NCBI RefSeq assembly: GCF_901709675.1
Contig: NC_051100.1
Coordinates: forward strand, 14,056,286 to 14,120,285
DNA: 64,000 nt
Direction: 5' to 3'
Source of the DNA: Syngnathus acus
Taxonomy: Eukaryota; Chordata; Actinopteri; Syngnathiformes; Syngnathidae
Below are positions 51,813 through 63,625 of this stretch, one piece after another (positions within the stretch are counted from its first letter, which is position 1; each line of letters opens with the position of its first letter). The notes beneath the pieces were generated by a model. It was not told the DNA's origin. It made no database searches and was given only the letters and a program-made list of their open reading frames with translations. The translations under genes were made by a program, and so were the position numbers.

Positions 51813-52163
51813 GGGGCGGCTCGGTGACGCACTGGTTAGCACGCCCGCCTCACAGTTCGGAGGGTGCGGGTTTGATTCCACCTCCGGCCCTCCCTGTGTG
51901 GAGTTTGCATGTTCTCCCCCAACCCGTGGCGTGGGTTTTCTCTCACATCCCAAAAACATGTTTGGTAGGCCGATTGAGCACTCCAAATTGCCCCTAAGTG
52001 TGAGTGCAAGAGCGGATGGTTGTTCGTCTCTGTGTGCCCTGTGATTGGCTAGCAACCAGTTCAGGGTGTCCCCCGCCTACAGCCCGATGATGGATAGGAT
52101 AGACTCCAGCACGCCCGCGACCCCCGTGGGGACAAGCGGTATAGAAAATGGACAGATGGATGG
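51813..52163 (+). mobile_element. tRNA-derived SINE with ATGG tail
   Basis: The head GGGGCGGCTCGGTGACGCAC has a B box (GGTTTGATTCC). The body 'gtgtggagtttgcatgttctcc' and 'gcaaccagttcagggtgtc' leads to a short (GATG)n tail. It is flanked by similar 'gaagt' sequence on both sides. Sister of 10788-11165 in the opposite orientation. It lies 90 bp upstream of the probable ncoa4 promoter. Confidence 0.87.
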
Positions 52164-52249
52164 AAGTTATTTCTTTGTGCAGACTAACAAGTCATCATTT
52201 GTTTACGTCTACCATCTGGGATACCGCCCCACCGAACATGACCCACACT

Positions 52250-52406
52250 CCAAGACAGTAGGGGGCAGCAATGCACGTTACGCATTAGCCCCGCCCCCTT
52301 CGTGCTGGTGACTCAGTAGAGAGTAAAGTCGTCTCTGTAAAGAGTGGTCAAAGCAGTTTGAATCATTTGGCATTTTGACGTCCAGTGCCCACAACAAAAG
52401 CGTCGG
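52250..52406 (+). promoter_or_regulatory. ncoa4: Probable ncoa4 promoter and non-coding first exon
   Basis: A GC-rich patch contains AGTAGGGGGCAGCA (CTCF-core-like, near 52257), an Sp1-type CCCCGCCCCC (about 52289-52298) and TGACTCAG (52309-52316, AP-1/MARE core). A donor CGTCGG|GTGAGT at 52406 could end a 5' UTR exon that splices to the acceptor at 54331. The assignment rests on position and motifs only; no transcript evidence is available. Confidence 0.45.
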
Positions 52407-53285
52407 GTGAGTTCGACTTTCCGTCAAGAATTACTGACGAGAAGATCGCAAATGCCACTTCCTTCCGAAATTGTGTGATCCTCGCCCTTCCACTCGTGCC
52501 CTCGTACTTGAGTGGCAGAACGGGGCATCGTTCGTGGAATCTCTCTTCTTTAGTGGACGCTTGCTCCGTTCTTGTCTCGGCGGGACACGTATGTTGTCTG
52601 TCGAGGCGAAGGCATCCGTCTGGCTGGTGACGTCAAGACAAGGCCGTGTGGACGTGCAGGCCTGCACACTTTCATGGCGGCGGCGAAGGATCATCGCATC
52701 AATATGGTTGTCGATGTAGATATGGTCTTCGATACATGCCGTCGTGTTACCCGCAGAAAGAGGGCTTCGTAATTGTGCATGGACACGAAATGGCTGTTCG
52801 TTTATCACTTAAGTCGAACGCTCTTGCACGACTGAGACAGGTTACAGTCAATGGTTCATCGGCGAAGTACGCAGGACTAGAATTAACGTGATGTTTTTGG
52901 TCAAGGTGGAAGGACGTACGTGTAAATAAAGAAAGGCGGAAAAATGGCAATCAATAACGTTGACTTAACGTTGACAGTCATGTTTGTAAACACGAAGGCG
53001 AAAGTTGAGAAGGCGTTTTGAGCGAAGGCTGATATCAGCTGTATGTTTACGGCTGATAAGGAATGCCCCTCGCCCTTTCGGCCTCACACTCTTCTCGTTC
53101 TTAATGCCCTTGAATAGGGCAACTCGACAGAAACGCTCCAAATGGCTTCTTGCCACTAGGTCTGGACAAGACGAAATGAGCTGACAAGGTTGAGATGCGT
53201 CCAAACACTCGGAATTGAAGTCCCTGAAAGCCCCCCCTCCCCAATTTCTGTTGTTGCCCATGAGACCTTGTTGATGATTTCCATG
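52407..53285 (+). other. Probable ncoa4 intron, nothing assigned
   Basis: Overlapping short frames on both strands (52431-52950) show no recognised motif, and I support no gene here. Confidence 0.35.
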
Positions 53286-53998
53286 TTTTTTTCCGTCGGA
53301 AGTATAATTTTCGTGAATCGTGCAGATCCGTTGAGAATATTGTTTTTATATGGGTGGGGGGGTTAGCGGCTGGCAGCAGTATTGCGACAACATTCGCCTT
53401 ATTTTCGGCAGCATTTTGGCGCTACTTTCGTCACATCATTTGCCTACTCATTTGCCTAATCAGCAAAAGTTTTCGCCAGCATGGCGAACGTTTTAGAGAA
53501 AAAAGACGAGGATCGTGCCAGGGAAATAGACAAGTCGAACGGGATCAATAACTGCTTCAGATGGGCATGGCTCGAGAGCAGCGTCATCTTACAACTCGGA
53601 ACACAGTCCTTAACCACCTGCCTGCCAGAACATATCCGTAAATTAGCTATCCCGGGGAAGGTTTTCTGCATTCTTTGTCACGCGGCGCTAGGAACATTAA
53701 GGAGCACATCGAAACAAAAAAACACAAAGGTACGTTTTTACTTCCGCTACTTTTCTGTGTTTTTTCACATTTAATGATTTTGGGGTTGCTATACTGCCCA
53801 AATCCAGGAGTTTCCAGGGGTCTTCAGTGGTTTTTCACATTTGCCGTTCTCATCCTTGTCATTCGTGTTTGGTCACAACAAGGTATTTGCAAACATTTGA
53901 TTGTACTTGAAAGAACAATCATGGACATTTTTGCTGGGGATGCTGCAATCAGTTTTATGATACTCACTCTGAGACTGATCGTTCACGAGTCAGGGTAG
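53286..53998 (+). mobile_element. hAT-like fragment with broken zinc-finger frame
   Basis: 53286-53640 matches the inverse of 37730-38060. A frame from 53481 starts MANVLEKKDEDRARE and reaches GKVFCILCHAA; after a frameshift near 53680, NIKEHIETKKHK completes a CxxC...HxxxxH BED-like finger. This is the N-terminus of a hAT-type transposase; the rest is absent. An unassigned AT-rich stretch follows to 54331. Confidence 0.6.
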
Positions 53999-54331
53999 GC
54001 AAGTGGGCTGCTACTAATCACATGGATTAGCTGCGTTGATTTCCATTTTAGAGCTGCTCAAGAATGATTGCGTTTCTCGGTTACTCCTATCAATTATTTT
54101 TTGGTAGCTAACCGATGAATCTGTTTCTATTCCAAATCCCACCCCCAAAACAGGATATTATTTCAAAGTGACAATGCAGAAAATTTTGTTTCAGTTACCC
54201 CCTTGGTCTGTAAAGTCCAGTGTGTGTGCGTGCGTGTCCAGCTGTGTTGGCTTCGGTGTTGAAGCGGTAGATGGCAAATTTTGCGTAGGGCCGATTTGGA
54301 GTGGCCGGTCTAAGTGAGCGCTGTTTCTCAG

Positions 54332-57300
54332 ATGTTTTCCGCCTTGCTGTCCAGGATGCCCGCAGCAGGCAGCAAGATCAAGCAGTGCCAACTGGCTCAG
54401 GATCAGCTGGAGAAGGCCATCGAAGCCGTGCTGAAGACCGAGCAGCAGTTGAGGGATAACAGCAGAGAGGTTAGAGGTCACCTTTCATATGACTGTCGCA
54501 AACCCTCCTTAACCAAAATCTGATTTGAATAGACAAAAAGCCAAAAAGAATGTTAACCATTCTTCTTGAAGCTGTTTTTGACAGCGATTGGAGCACAAAG
54601 AATTTCCCTTTTGTTGTCTATCTCTTAAGCTCTGTGGAAAAGTATTTACTGCGAAGTTCTGTGGCTCCAAAGAGAAAGGACCAGCACGACGACAAATGCC
54701 GGCGGTCCAATGAGCCGAGCGACGCGACAGTGGCTCCCACGATTTGACTAGCCGTGTGTGTCCGGCAGGTGCGCTGGCAGCTGCAGAGCTGCGTGAGTCG
54801 CCAGCAGGAGGCGCTACGCTGCAGGGAGCTGTGGCTCCTGGGCCAGATCGAGCTGCTGGAACACGTTAAGGCCGAAACGCTCCAGCAGCAGTTGCATCAA
54901 CTCCACCGGGTCAGTGCCCTCCGCTCCTCCCTCTCAGACAAACATCGGCGCGACTGGCGCCCTGGCAAAATCCCTCGCTTGTGTCCTCCAGAAACAAAGG
55001 TGGATTGTTTGTTTTCTTAGTGGCAAATGTACTCGATGTCGTCGTAGATTTCCCCAAACTGGTGGTGAGTGCAGAGTCTACCTGGCTCAGGTGCTGTGGG
55101 CCTAGGTCTGCGCTGGCCAACCGTTTCCCACCCAATAACTGCTCAAGCTTGATGGCTTCGCTGTCAACGGGCCAGTCTGCCCCCAGCAGCCTCACGACAC
55201 GTGTTTGTCCTTGACGCGGGCGCAAGCACGCACGCACGCCAGTCTGTGTGACAAGCAGCAGCCAGAACAGTTGGACGGGAAGAGAATGCAAGAAAGCACT
55301 CGCTGCTGATGGATCGTAACAAGCTACTGCTGAGCACTTCCCGTCGATGCGGCTCACGCCCACCTTTGTTTAAAAAAAAAAAAAAAAAAACTTGAAATTG
55401 ATAGGGTGCACCAGTGCAAACTACATCACAAAACTCACGCACTCACGATACCCCTCCCCCACCCACACACACACACACACACACACCTGGTCTCATATCA
55501 CTTGGGGATGTTAATGTGTTTCAGATGCACGGGCAATTAGACGCCATCTCCCAGCAGCTGCGGAGCGCCAACGGCAGCGGCGCTGACCTCAGCAACCAGC
55601 TGACCAGCTGCATGGACAAGTAAAGTCACAGATGGAAACCCTGAGAGTCGTCCATCACATTTAGGACTGGAACCTTTGTCTCGCCAGGTTGTCTTGCCTG
55701 AGTCTGATGCCAGAGGAGACCCCCGAGATGACCTTCACGGCCGACTCTCGCTCCCTGAGGGATGCCATCACCTCCTTTGGCAGCATCAGCGCCCAGGTCT
55801 TTACCACCGCATGAATTGAGCCGTGCCACTGTTGCCTTTCTCTTGATCCGATGACTTGAGGCTGTGTGAAGCATGTCCGCCCAAATACCAGTCGTCAAAA
55901 TCCCACTAGCAAACGGCATTGCGACGAAGCCCCCGTGGCATTGCTCGGCTCTTGCCGGTCACAAACATTTCAACTTTGTGCTTGAATTGAGCAGCACAAA
56001 TTTGATGCCTATTTGTGGCGGAAGGCCGCCAATGTGAATGAGCTCAGTACGTCCTTACGAGGCAGGACTTTCTCATCAGGACACACCTTGAGGACATTTC
56101 GCGCTTGTGCCCTTGCGCAGGTGTTGCAGGGCGGGGCCGTGGGGTACCGGCTGCCGGAAGGCGGTCCTTCTCCCAGACACGGACTCGAAGACAAAGACAA
56201 AGTAGGGCCGGCTGTGATGTTTTTTTCCAAAGCTTTGTCGCGTGTGTGCCTCTAAACGTCCTGTCGTCGTCCAGGCTTCCTGTCCTGCCCCGGCATCGGT
56301 GGATTTCCTCAAGGCCTGGGGTCAGCTGCGAGACCTGGAGGCATGGCTGCTCCAGGACCGGAAGGCTGCCGGCCAGCAGCGCGACCTCAGCAGCGGCAGC
56401 GCCGCCGCTGACTCGAGGGGCGACAACCTGAGCCGATGGTTGACGGCCCATTGCGCCGCCGCTGCTGAGTCGAACGGGGAGCGTCAGAGGTTGCTCTTGA
56501 AGCCGTTTTCCGAACGCCGTCCCTGGGAAGACTGGCTGGCGGGCTCTGGCTGTTCCTCCTGCTGCCGCCAGAGTATTCAAGCGCTGGAGATCGAAAACCT
56601 GGGCCAGCTCAAGTGCCTCAAGACTCCGCCGGCCACCGCTGAGTCCTCCGCCGCCACGCCCAGCCTCGAGGAATGGCTTCATCAGCTGGCACCGCTGGCG
56701 CAGATGTGTCGCGCCAACGAGCCGTGCTCCAGTTATTCCGAGTGCGTTTGTGACGAGAACTGCGGCAAAGAAGCCCTCAATGCTTGGCTGCTGCGATGCG
56801 GCGCTCAAGACAAGAACGGCGTCCCTGTATCTGCTGACAAGAATTTTCCGCCGCCTCTGCAGCACAGACGGCAAGAAGAGAAGGTACAGATCCAAGCAGT
56901 CCGCAGCTAGTTTCAGCTGCTGACAGTTTCTTGTGCTGGGGGTAAACTATTTGCCACAGTGCCAGCGTGGTTTATCCTCCGTCTTCAGCAAACCGCCGGA
57001 AAGGCCGCGACCTTGCCAATAGAATTGAAAGAAGTGCAAGGTGGCGGCTTGACACCCCTTCACAACGTGAATTACTGCTTTCCTATTAGCTATTTGGTGA
57101 CTTTTGACGGTACGCTACTGGGCCCTTTTGTTTTCCGTCGGCTGTTCACTTGCCTATTTTTCTCGTTTACTGCCTTTGCGCCAATGTAACCTTTGAACTC
57201 CCTCATCACTTTGCCTTAAGCATAGAACCAAAAAATTACTAACGTGTCATTTGAAGCCGCCTGCTAAGTTGTCCCTTTCCTTGGAATCGATCGGAAGCGT

Positions 57301-58962
57301 AAAACTTGAGTGGCAAGAACCCTTTTGCCATATTGTGCAATCATCTAGGGCTGTCGCAAACGATGATTGCGTCGATTACTCGTGTGGTCTCCACAGGTTC
57401 AGGCCATCCTGGAGGCGTGGCTGCACCCATCCAACCCTCCGTCGTCACCGTCCTGCGGCAATCTCTCTACATCCTTGCTCCAGAGGCCTTTTGATGCGCA
57501 GTCATGGATGCTTCCGGAAAAGTGGGCGGCAGCTCAGCAAGATGACAAATGGCTCCTGAGAAAGAAGTGCCAGGTAGCCAAAATGGCTGCCGCCAAGCGT
57601 GTGGGCCAACAAACGGTGTGACATGTGTTTACTCCCCACAGGAAGGCGTGACCTTCCCCTTCGTCTGCGACACATCCTCCGGGGAGAAATGGCTTCACCA
57701 AGCGCCCCCCCCGGTTCAGGTAAGCGGCCGGCCGCCAGCACAGCATTGAGCTCTATCAAAAGCGCTGCCACTCGCCAGCCGGTGTCACTTTGGTATTTCA
57801 GTGCCCTTGGTGGCCAATCCTTTCCAATTTGGCGCTCTCACAGGTAGCAAAAAAAATGTGTGCAGAGTCAAGGTTGGGCTCTGCCTGGAGCTCTTGAGAT
57901 TGCGGAGAGAAGGCCCGCTGCGCACACAAGGATTTTTTTAAATCTTCCAGAGCTACATTTACTTGAGTTTATTTTCTTTTAATCTGGCGACATGAGTCCA
58001 CGCGTGAAAATGGGGCATTGAACGATTTTGGTTGCATTGCTCCCTGATTTTATTCACCGCAGAAGAGCACCATGCACATTGTGATTCTATCCCAGCAGCC
58101 ATCTCGAAAGCAAGTCCTCCTCATGTTTGCCGAGTGTTTCCCTAGGGAGCTTGTGTTGAGCCTAAAGTGGCCAATCCTCAGGAAATTGGCTTTGGAAAAC
58201 ACACATTTCTGCAACGAAAACGGGTAGGACTCATTTTGTTCTAGTCCTGCGGTGCTTCCTCCTTGGCCAGTCAGAGCACAGCTTTGATCGGCTCCACCGC
58301 GTTGACGTGTTTAGAAAGGAGATGGCTTTCCCGGCACACTTGTCCTAAGATTGCGTGGTAGCACAATCCGTTTTGGACCCGATTATCGGGTCAAACCTCC
58401 ATCTGATGTCCTCGTTCGGTCGAGAAGGGGCAGCACGGGGATAAACCAGAACCTTGTTCGTTTTCCAAAGCACCCAATCTTCTAAAACAGGGGTGCTGTC
58501 TCGTCTGGCCCCTAGGAGCCTCTATCCAGCTTGTTTGTGAGGGATCCCTCATCTAACACACCTAATTGAAATGATGGGCTCATCAGCAAGTTTTGTAAAA
58601 GTCTAATAATGATTGAATTGTGTGTGTGTGGGGGGGGGATCTAAAACAGGAAACCGGAGACTTGGGCATCTAAAACAGGTGACTTGGGCGCCTCTATTCG
58701 AAAGCAATCGGCAGCTCGTGCTTGAACCCTTTTCCATTTGTACTGCCTGACGTATACTACGTATGGGCGTCCCTGTTCTTGGCCTGCTCGAAATCACCGA
58801 ATGGCACATGTGAACAACGCTCTGAGTTGGCAGACAGTTAGCATGAACTACTACGAGTTCGAACACAGCCTTTGTCTGCTGCGTGGTGTCAATTCATGTT
58901 AGGCTGTCACGTATTAGCCAGAAGGCTAAGCTTGCTCGTGCTTTGTTTTGTTACAGATTTGA
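54332..58962 (+). CDS. ncoa4: Nuclear receptor coactivator 4, ferritinophagy receptor
   Basis: NCOA4 binds ferritin heavy chain and delivers it to autophagosomes, releasing iron. Exons: 54332-54469, 54769-54909, 55525-55619, 55688-55796, 56121-56201, 56275-56883, 57397-57573, 57642-57719, 58957-58962. All are GT/AG and in phase, 477 aa (human 614). N-terminal coiled-coil ARA70 domain, residues 1-160 ([49 protein letters not shown]). The central part has repeated WL motifs. [19 protein letters not shown] (Cys333, 339, 345, 347, 351) matches the iron-sensing cysteine cluster used in HERC2 control. The tail has KWLLRKK and EKWLHQAP, ending PPVQI. The LxxLL motif of the human protein is not seen. 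The start follows an acceptor directly; the last exon carries only Ile and the stop. Confidence 0.95.
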
Positions 58963-59704
58963 TGGAGAGGCGGAGGAGGATGGCCATCACTTCAAATCCT
59001 GTGACATCAGAGGATTCCAATCAGGAAGTCAATTAAATTTTTAACGTTTTTCAGCATGGAAAAATGCTGACTTATTTGAACGCAAATATTTTTGCATTGC
59101 ATTCAGCGTTTGTTCTAATACTTTTCATCTAGCATCTCACTTTCTTAAGGTGAAATTGACCTTTTTTTGCTGACAGAAACATTTTAATGTAAAATCAACA
59201 TAGACTTTTATTTTACTCGCCTAGATGCCTTGTGCTTACGTGTGTTTCATCAGTGCTCTTGTGTGGATTGTCCCTTACCCTAATAAAACCAGTTGACACC
59301 CTTGGTCTTTGTGCTTGCTTTGTCGCCCCATCAGTAGTCTGTGTTGCTACAGTTAAGCGCCTCCAGCATTTGAATTGATGTTATTTAAAGTAGCACTGCC
59401 AAGGATTTGGACCTGTTTTAAGTGTTTTGATAACTCTTCTGATGAAACATCGACTTAAAACTAGTTGAATGGTACAGTTGTGATGGCCGGATGGCATTTA
59501 TTGCTTTTATATGCAGAAAATAATGTTGAGGGAGGCAGGAACCCTGCCACACAGAAAACAACAAATGTGGTGACATACTTTACGCTGTAAAGTTCATGGG
59601 CAAACTACGGCCCGTGGGCCACATGCGGTCCGTTTGCTTTTGTTTTTATCCGGCCCGCCAAAGATTGGTACAGAATTGCTCAAATCAAATATACCGCACT
59701 ATAA
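56401..59704 (+). repeat. Tandem duplication, copy 1 (within ncoa4)
   Basis: This stretch recurs at 60323-63625. Copy 1 starts inside ncoa4 exon 6 and runs through the remaining exons, the 3' UTR and about 400 bp downstream. By eye I found three substitutions and a one-base difference in a G run between the copies. Confidence 0.95.
59282..59287 (+). terminator. ncoa4: ncoa4 polyadenylation signal
   Basis: AATAAA lies about 320 bp after the stop, followed by a GT-rich stretch. The duplicate has the same signal at 63203-63208. Confidence 0.75.
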
Positions 59705-60322
59705 GGCACACTTAAAAGCCTTTAATTTTCTCCAAAAACGAACGTGCCAATTTTAATAGGGTACGCCTTGTGTAAAATCTGTACATTTGTTTTGTGTGGC
59801 TTCCGTAATATACAGGCGTAATATTTGGACCCGATGAACCAATCAGAGGACGTTATGTTTTACGTAGATAGTGGTGGTAAACCAGTCGTAACATGTTGAG
59901 TACCGTGTCTTTCCATGCATAATGCGCCCCCGTGCATAATACGCACCCTAAAAATGGCATGTTGATGCTGGAAAAAGGCCTGTACCCATGTATAATACGC
60001 ACCCAAATTTTGACTCTTAAGTCCGTAAACGTAAAATTATTTCGGAAAAAAGATCATCTTTGGGAACAACCGGATGTTATTCTGCCGGTCAGTATCACTG
60101 CGCATGCGGTAGCAAACTCGATAGTGAAGAAATGTTTCGGATTTGTGTAGGGTACATTGTGACAGCAAACGAGCAGGTGATCGAGCAAGCGTCTGTTACG
60201 AGAGCATTGTGTTCGTATGGAGCGTGTTTGAAGTGAACAGCAGAGAAGAAAGGAACAAGGCAAAGTGTTGTGAAATAAAATATTACCTGTAATACGCATT
60301 TTGTTATTTGCTGATTGAAACT
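59705..60322. other. Spacer between ncoa4 copies, contains MITE-like repeat
   Basis: This stretch is not present after copy 2 inside the window. From about 59900 it carries repeats of 'ataatacgcaccc'/'ataatgcgccc', an inverse-type terminus 'cctgtaatacgcattttg' near 60290, and an AATAAA at 60277. The repeat resembles a non-autonomous DNA element. No protein is supported. Confidence 0.55.
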
Positions 60323-62883
60323 GCCGCCGCTGACTCGAGGGGCGACAACCTGAGCCGATGGTTGACGGCCCATTGCGCCGCCGCTGCCGAGTCGAACGGG
60401 GAGCGTCAGAGGTTGCTCTTGAAGCCGTTTTCCGAACGCCGTCCCTGGGAAGACTGGCTGGCGGGCTCTGGCTGTTCCTCCTGCTGCCGCCAGAGTATTC
60501 AAGCGCTGGAGATCGAAAACCTGGGCCAGCTCAAGTGCCTCAAGACTCCGCCGGCCACCGCTGAGTCCTCCGCCGCCACGCCCAGCCTCGAGGAATGGCT
60601 TCATCAGCTGGCACCGCTGGCGCAGATGTGTCGCGCCAACGAGCCGTGCTCCAGTTATTCCGAGTGCGTTTGTGACGAGAACTGCGGCAAAGAAGCCCTC
60701 AATGCTTGGCTGCTGCGATGCGGCGCTCAAGACAAGAACGGCGTCCCTGTATCTGCTGACAAGAATTTTCCGCCGCCTCTGCAGCACAGACGGCAAGAAG
60801 AGAAGGTACAGATCCAAGCAGTCCGCAGCTAGTTTCAGCTGCTGACAGTTTCTTGTGCTGGGGGTAAACTATTTGCCACAGTGCCAGCGTGGTTTATCCT
60901 CCGTCTTCAGCAAACCGCCGGAAAGGCCGCGACCTTGCCAATAGAATTGAAAGAAGTGCAAGGTGGCGGCTTGACACCCCTTCACAACGTGAATTACTGC
61001 TTTCCTATTAGCTATTTGGTGACTTTTGACGGTACGCTACTGGGCCCTTTTGTTTTCCGTCGGCTGTTCACTTGCCTATTTTTCTCGTTTACTGCCTTTG
61101 CGCCAATGTAACCTTTGAACTCCCTCATCACTTTGCCTTAAGCATAGAACCAAAAAATTACTAACGTGTCATTTGAAGCCGCCTGCTAAGTTGTCCCTTT
61201 CCTTGGAATCGATCGGAAGCGTAAAACTTGAGTGGCAAGAACCCTTTTGCCATATTGTGCAATCATCTAGGGCTGTCGCAAACGATGATTGCGTCGATTA
61301 CTCGTGTGGTCTCCACAGGTTCAGGCCATCCTGGAGGCGTGGCTGCACCCATCCAACCCTCCGTCGTCACCGTCCTGCGGCAATCTCTCTACATCCTTGC
61401 TCCAGAGGCCTTTTGATGCGCAGTCATGGATGCTTCCGGAAAAGTGGGCGGCAGCTCAGCAAGATGACAAATGGCTCCTGAGAAAGAAGTGCCAGGTAGC
61501 CAAAATGGCTGCCGCCAAGCGTGTGGGCCAACAAACGGTGTGACATGTGTTTACTCCCCACAGGAAGGCGTGACCTTCCCCTTCGTCTGCGACACATCCT
61601 CCGGGGAGAAATGGCTTCACCAAGCGCCCCCCCCGGTTCAGGTAAGCGGCCGGCCGCCAGCACAGCATTGAGCTCTATCAAAAGCGCTGCCACTCGCCAG
61701 CCGGTGTCACTTTGGTATTTCAGTGCCCTTGGTGGCCAATCCTTTCCAATTTGGCGCTCTCACAGGTAGCAAAAAAAATGTGTGCAGAGTCAAGGTTGGG
61801 CTCTGCCTGGAGCTCTTGAGATTGCGGAGAGAAGGCCCGCTGCGCACACAAGGATTTTTTTAAATCTTCCAGAGCTACATTTACTTGAGTTTATTTTCTT
61901 TTAATCTGGCGACATGAGTCCACGCGTGAAAATGGGGCATTGAACGATTTTGGTTGCATTGCTCCCTGATTTTATTCACCGCAGAAGAGCACCATGCACA
62001 TTGTGATTCTATCCCAGCAGCCATCTCGAAAGCAAGTCCTCCTCATGTTTGCCGAGTGTTTCCCTAGGGAGCTTGTGTTGAGCCTAAAGTGGCCAATCCT
62101 CAGGAAATTGGCTTTGGAAAACACACATTTCTGCAACGAAAACGGGTAGGACTCATTTTGTTCTAGTCCTGCGGTGCTTCCTCCTTGGCCAGTCAGAGCA
62201 CAGCTTTGATCGGCTCCACCGCGTTGACGTGTTTAGAAAGGAGATGGCTTTCCCGGCACACTTGTCCTAAGATTGCGTGGTAGCACAATCCGTTTTGGAC
62301 CCGATTATCGGGTCAAACCTCCATCTGATGTCCTCGTTCGGTCGAGAAGGGGCAGCACGGGGATAAACCAGAACCTTGTTCGTTTTCCAAAGCAGCCAAT
62401 CTTCTAAAACAGGGGTGCTGTCTCGTCTGGCCCCTAGGAGCCTCTATCCAGCTTGTTTGTGAGGGATCCCTCATCTAACACACCTAATTGAAATGATGGG
62501 CTCATCAGCAAGTTTTGTAAAAGTCTAATAATGATTGAATTGTGTGTGTGTGGGGGGGGATCTAAAACAGGAAACCGGAGACTTGGGCATCTAAAACAGG
62601 TGACTTGGGCGCCTCTATTCGAAAGCAATCGGCAGCTCGTGCTTGAACCCTTTTCCATTTGTACTGCCTGACGTATACTACGTATGGGCGTCCCTGTTCT
62701 TGGCCTGCTCGAAATCACCGAATGGCACATGTGAACAACGCTCTGAGTTGGCAGACAGTTAGCATGAACTACTACGAGTTCGAACACAGCCTTTGTCTGC
62801 TGCGTGGTGTCAATTCATGTTAGGCTGTCACGTATTAGCCAGAAGGCTAAGCTTGCTCGTGCTTTGTTTTGTTACAGATTTGA
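60323..62883 (+). pseudogene. Partial ncoa4 duplicate (3' half)
   Basis: Duplicate of the ncoa4 coding part from inside exon 6 to the stop: exon pieces 60323-60805, 61319-61495, 61564-61641 and 62878-62883. All splice sites and the polyadenylation signal (63203) are intact. It retains the cysteine cluster CRANEPC...CDENC and the C-terminal WL motifs but lacks a promoter, start codon and the ARA70 coiled coil. It may be dead, or spliced to upstream ncoa4 exons as alternative 3' exons: the acceptors at 61318 and 61563 could be reached from the same transcript. An assembly artefact is also possible. Confidence 0.85.
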
Positions 62884-63625
62884 TGGAGAGGCGGAGGAGG
62901 ATGGCCATCACTTCAAATCCTGTGACATCAGAGGATTCCAATCAGGAAGTCAATTAAATTTTTAACGTTTTTCAGCATGGAAAAATGCTGACTTATTTGA
63001 ACGCAAATATTTTTGCATTGCATTCAGCGTTTGTTCTAATACTTTTCATCTAGCATCTCACTTTCTTAAGGTGAAATTGACCTTTTTTTGCTGACAGAAA
63101 CATTTTAATGTAAAATCAACATAGACTTTTATTTTACTCGCCTAGATGCCTTGTGCTTACGTGTGTTTCATCAGTGCTCTTGTGTGGATTGTCCCTTACC
63201 CTAATAAAACCAGTTGACACCCTTGGTCTTTGTGCTTGCTTTGTCGCCCCATCAGTAGTCTGTGTTGCTACAGTTAAGCGCCTCCAGCATTTGAATTGAT
63301 GTTCTTTAAAGTAGCACTGCCAAGGATTTGGACCTGTTTTAAGTGTTTTGATAACTCTTCTGATGAAACATCGACTTAAAACTAGTTGAATGGTACAGTT
63401 GTGATGGCCGGATGGCATTTATTGCTTTTATATGCAGAAAATAATGTTGAGGGAGGCAGGAACCCTGCCACACAGAAAACAACAAATGTGGTGACATACT
63501 TTACGCTGTAAAGTTCATGGGCAAACTACGGCCCGTGGGCCACATGCGGTCCGTTTGCTTTTGTTTTTATCCGGCCCGCCAAAGATTGGTACAGAATTGC
63601 TCAAATCAAATATACCGCACTATAG
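60323..63625 (+). repeat. Tandem duplication, copy 2
   Basis: Offset 3922 bp from copy 1 (3921 after the G-run difference). The match begins at GCCGCCGCTGACTCG and ends at ATACCGCACTATA, where a new element starts at about 63626. Confidence 0.95.

Noticed and set aside
52431-52950. Overlapping frames up to 125 codons on both strands upstream of ncoa4
   Set aside because: No motif, no convincing exon boundaries and mutually overlapping; I could not support a gene.
56044-56895. 283-codon minus-strand frame opposite ncoa4 exon 6 (repeated at 60095-60817)
   Set aside because: It is a shadow of the real coding exon in GC-rich sequence, and the duplicate simply copies it.
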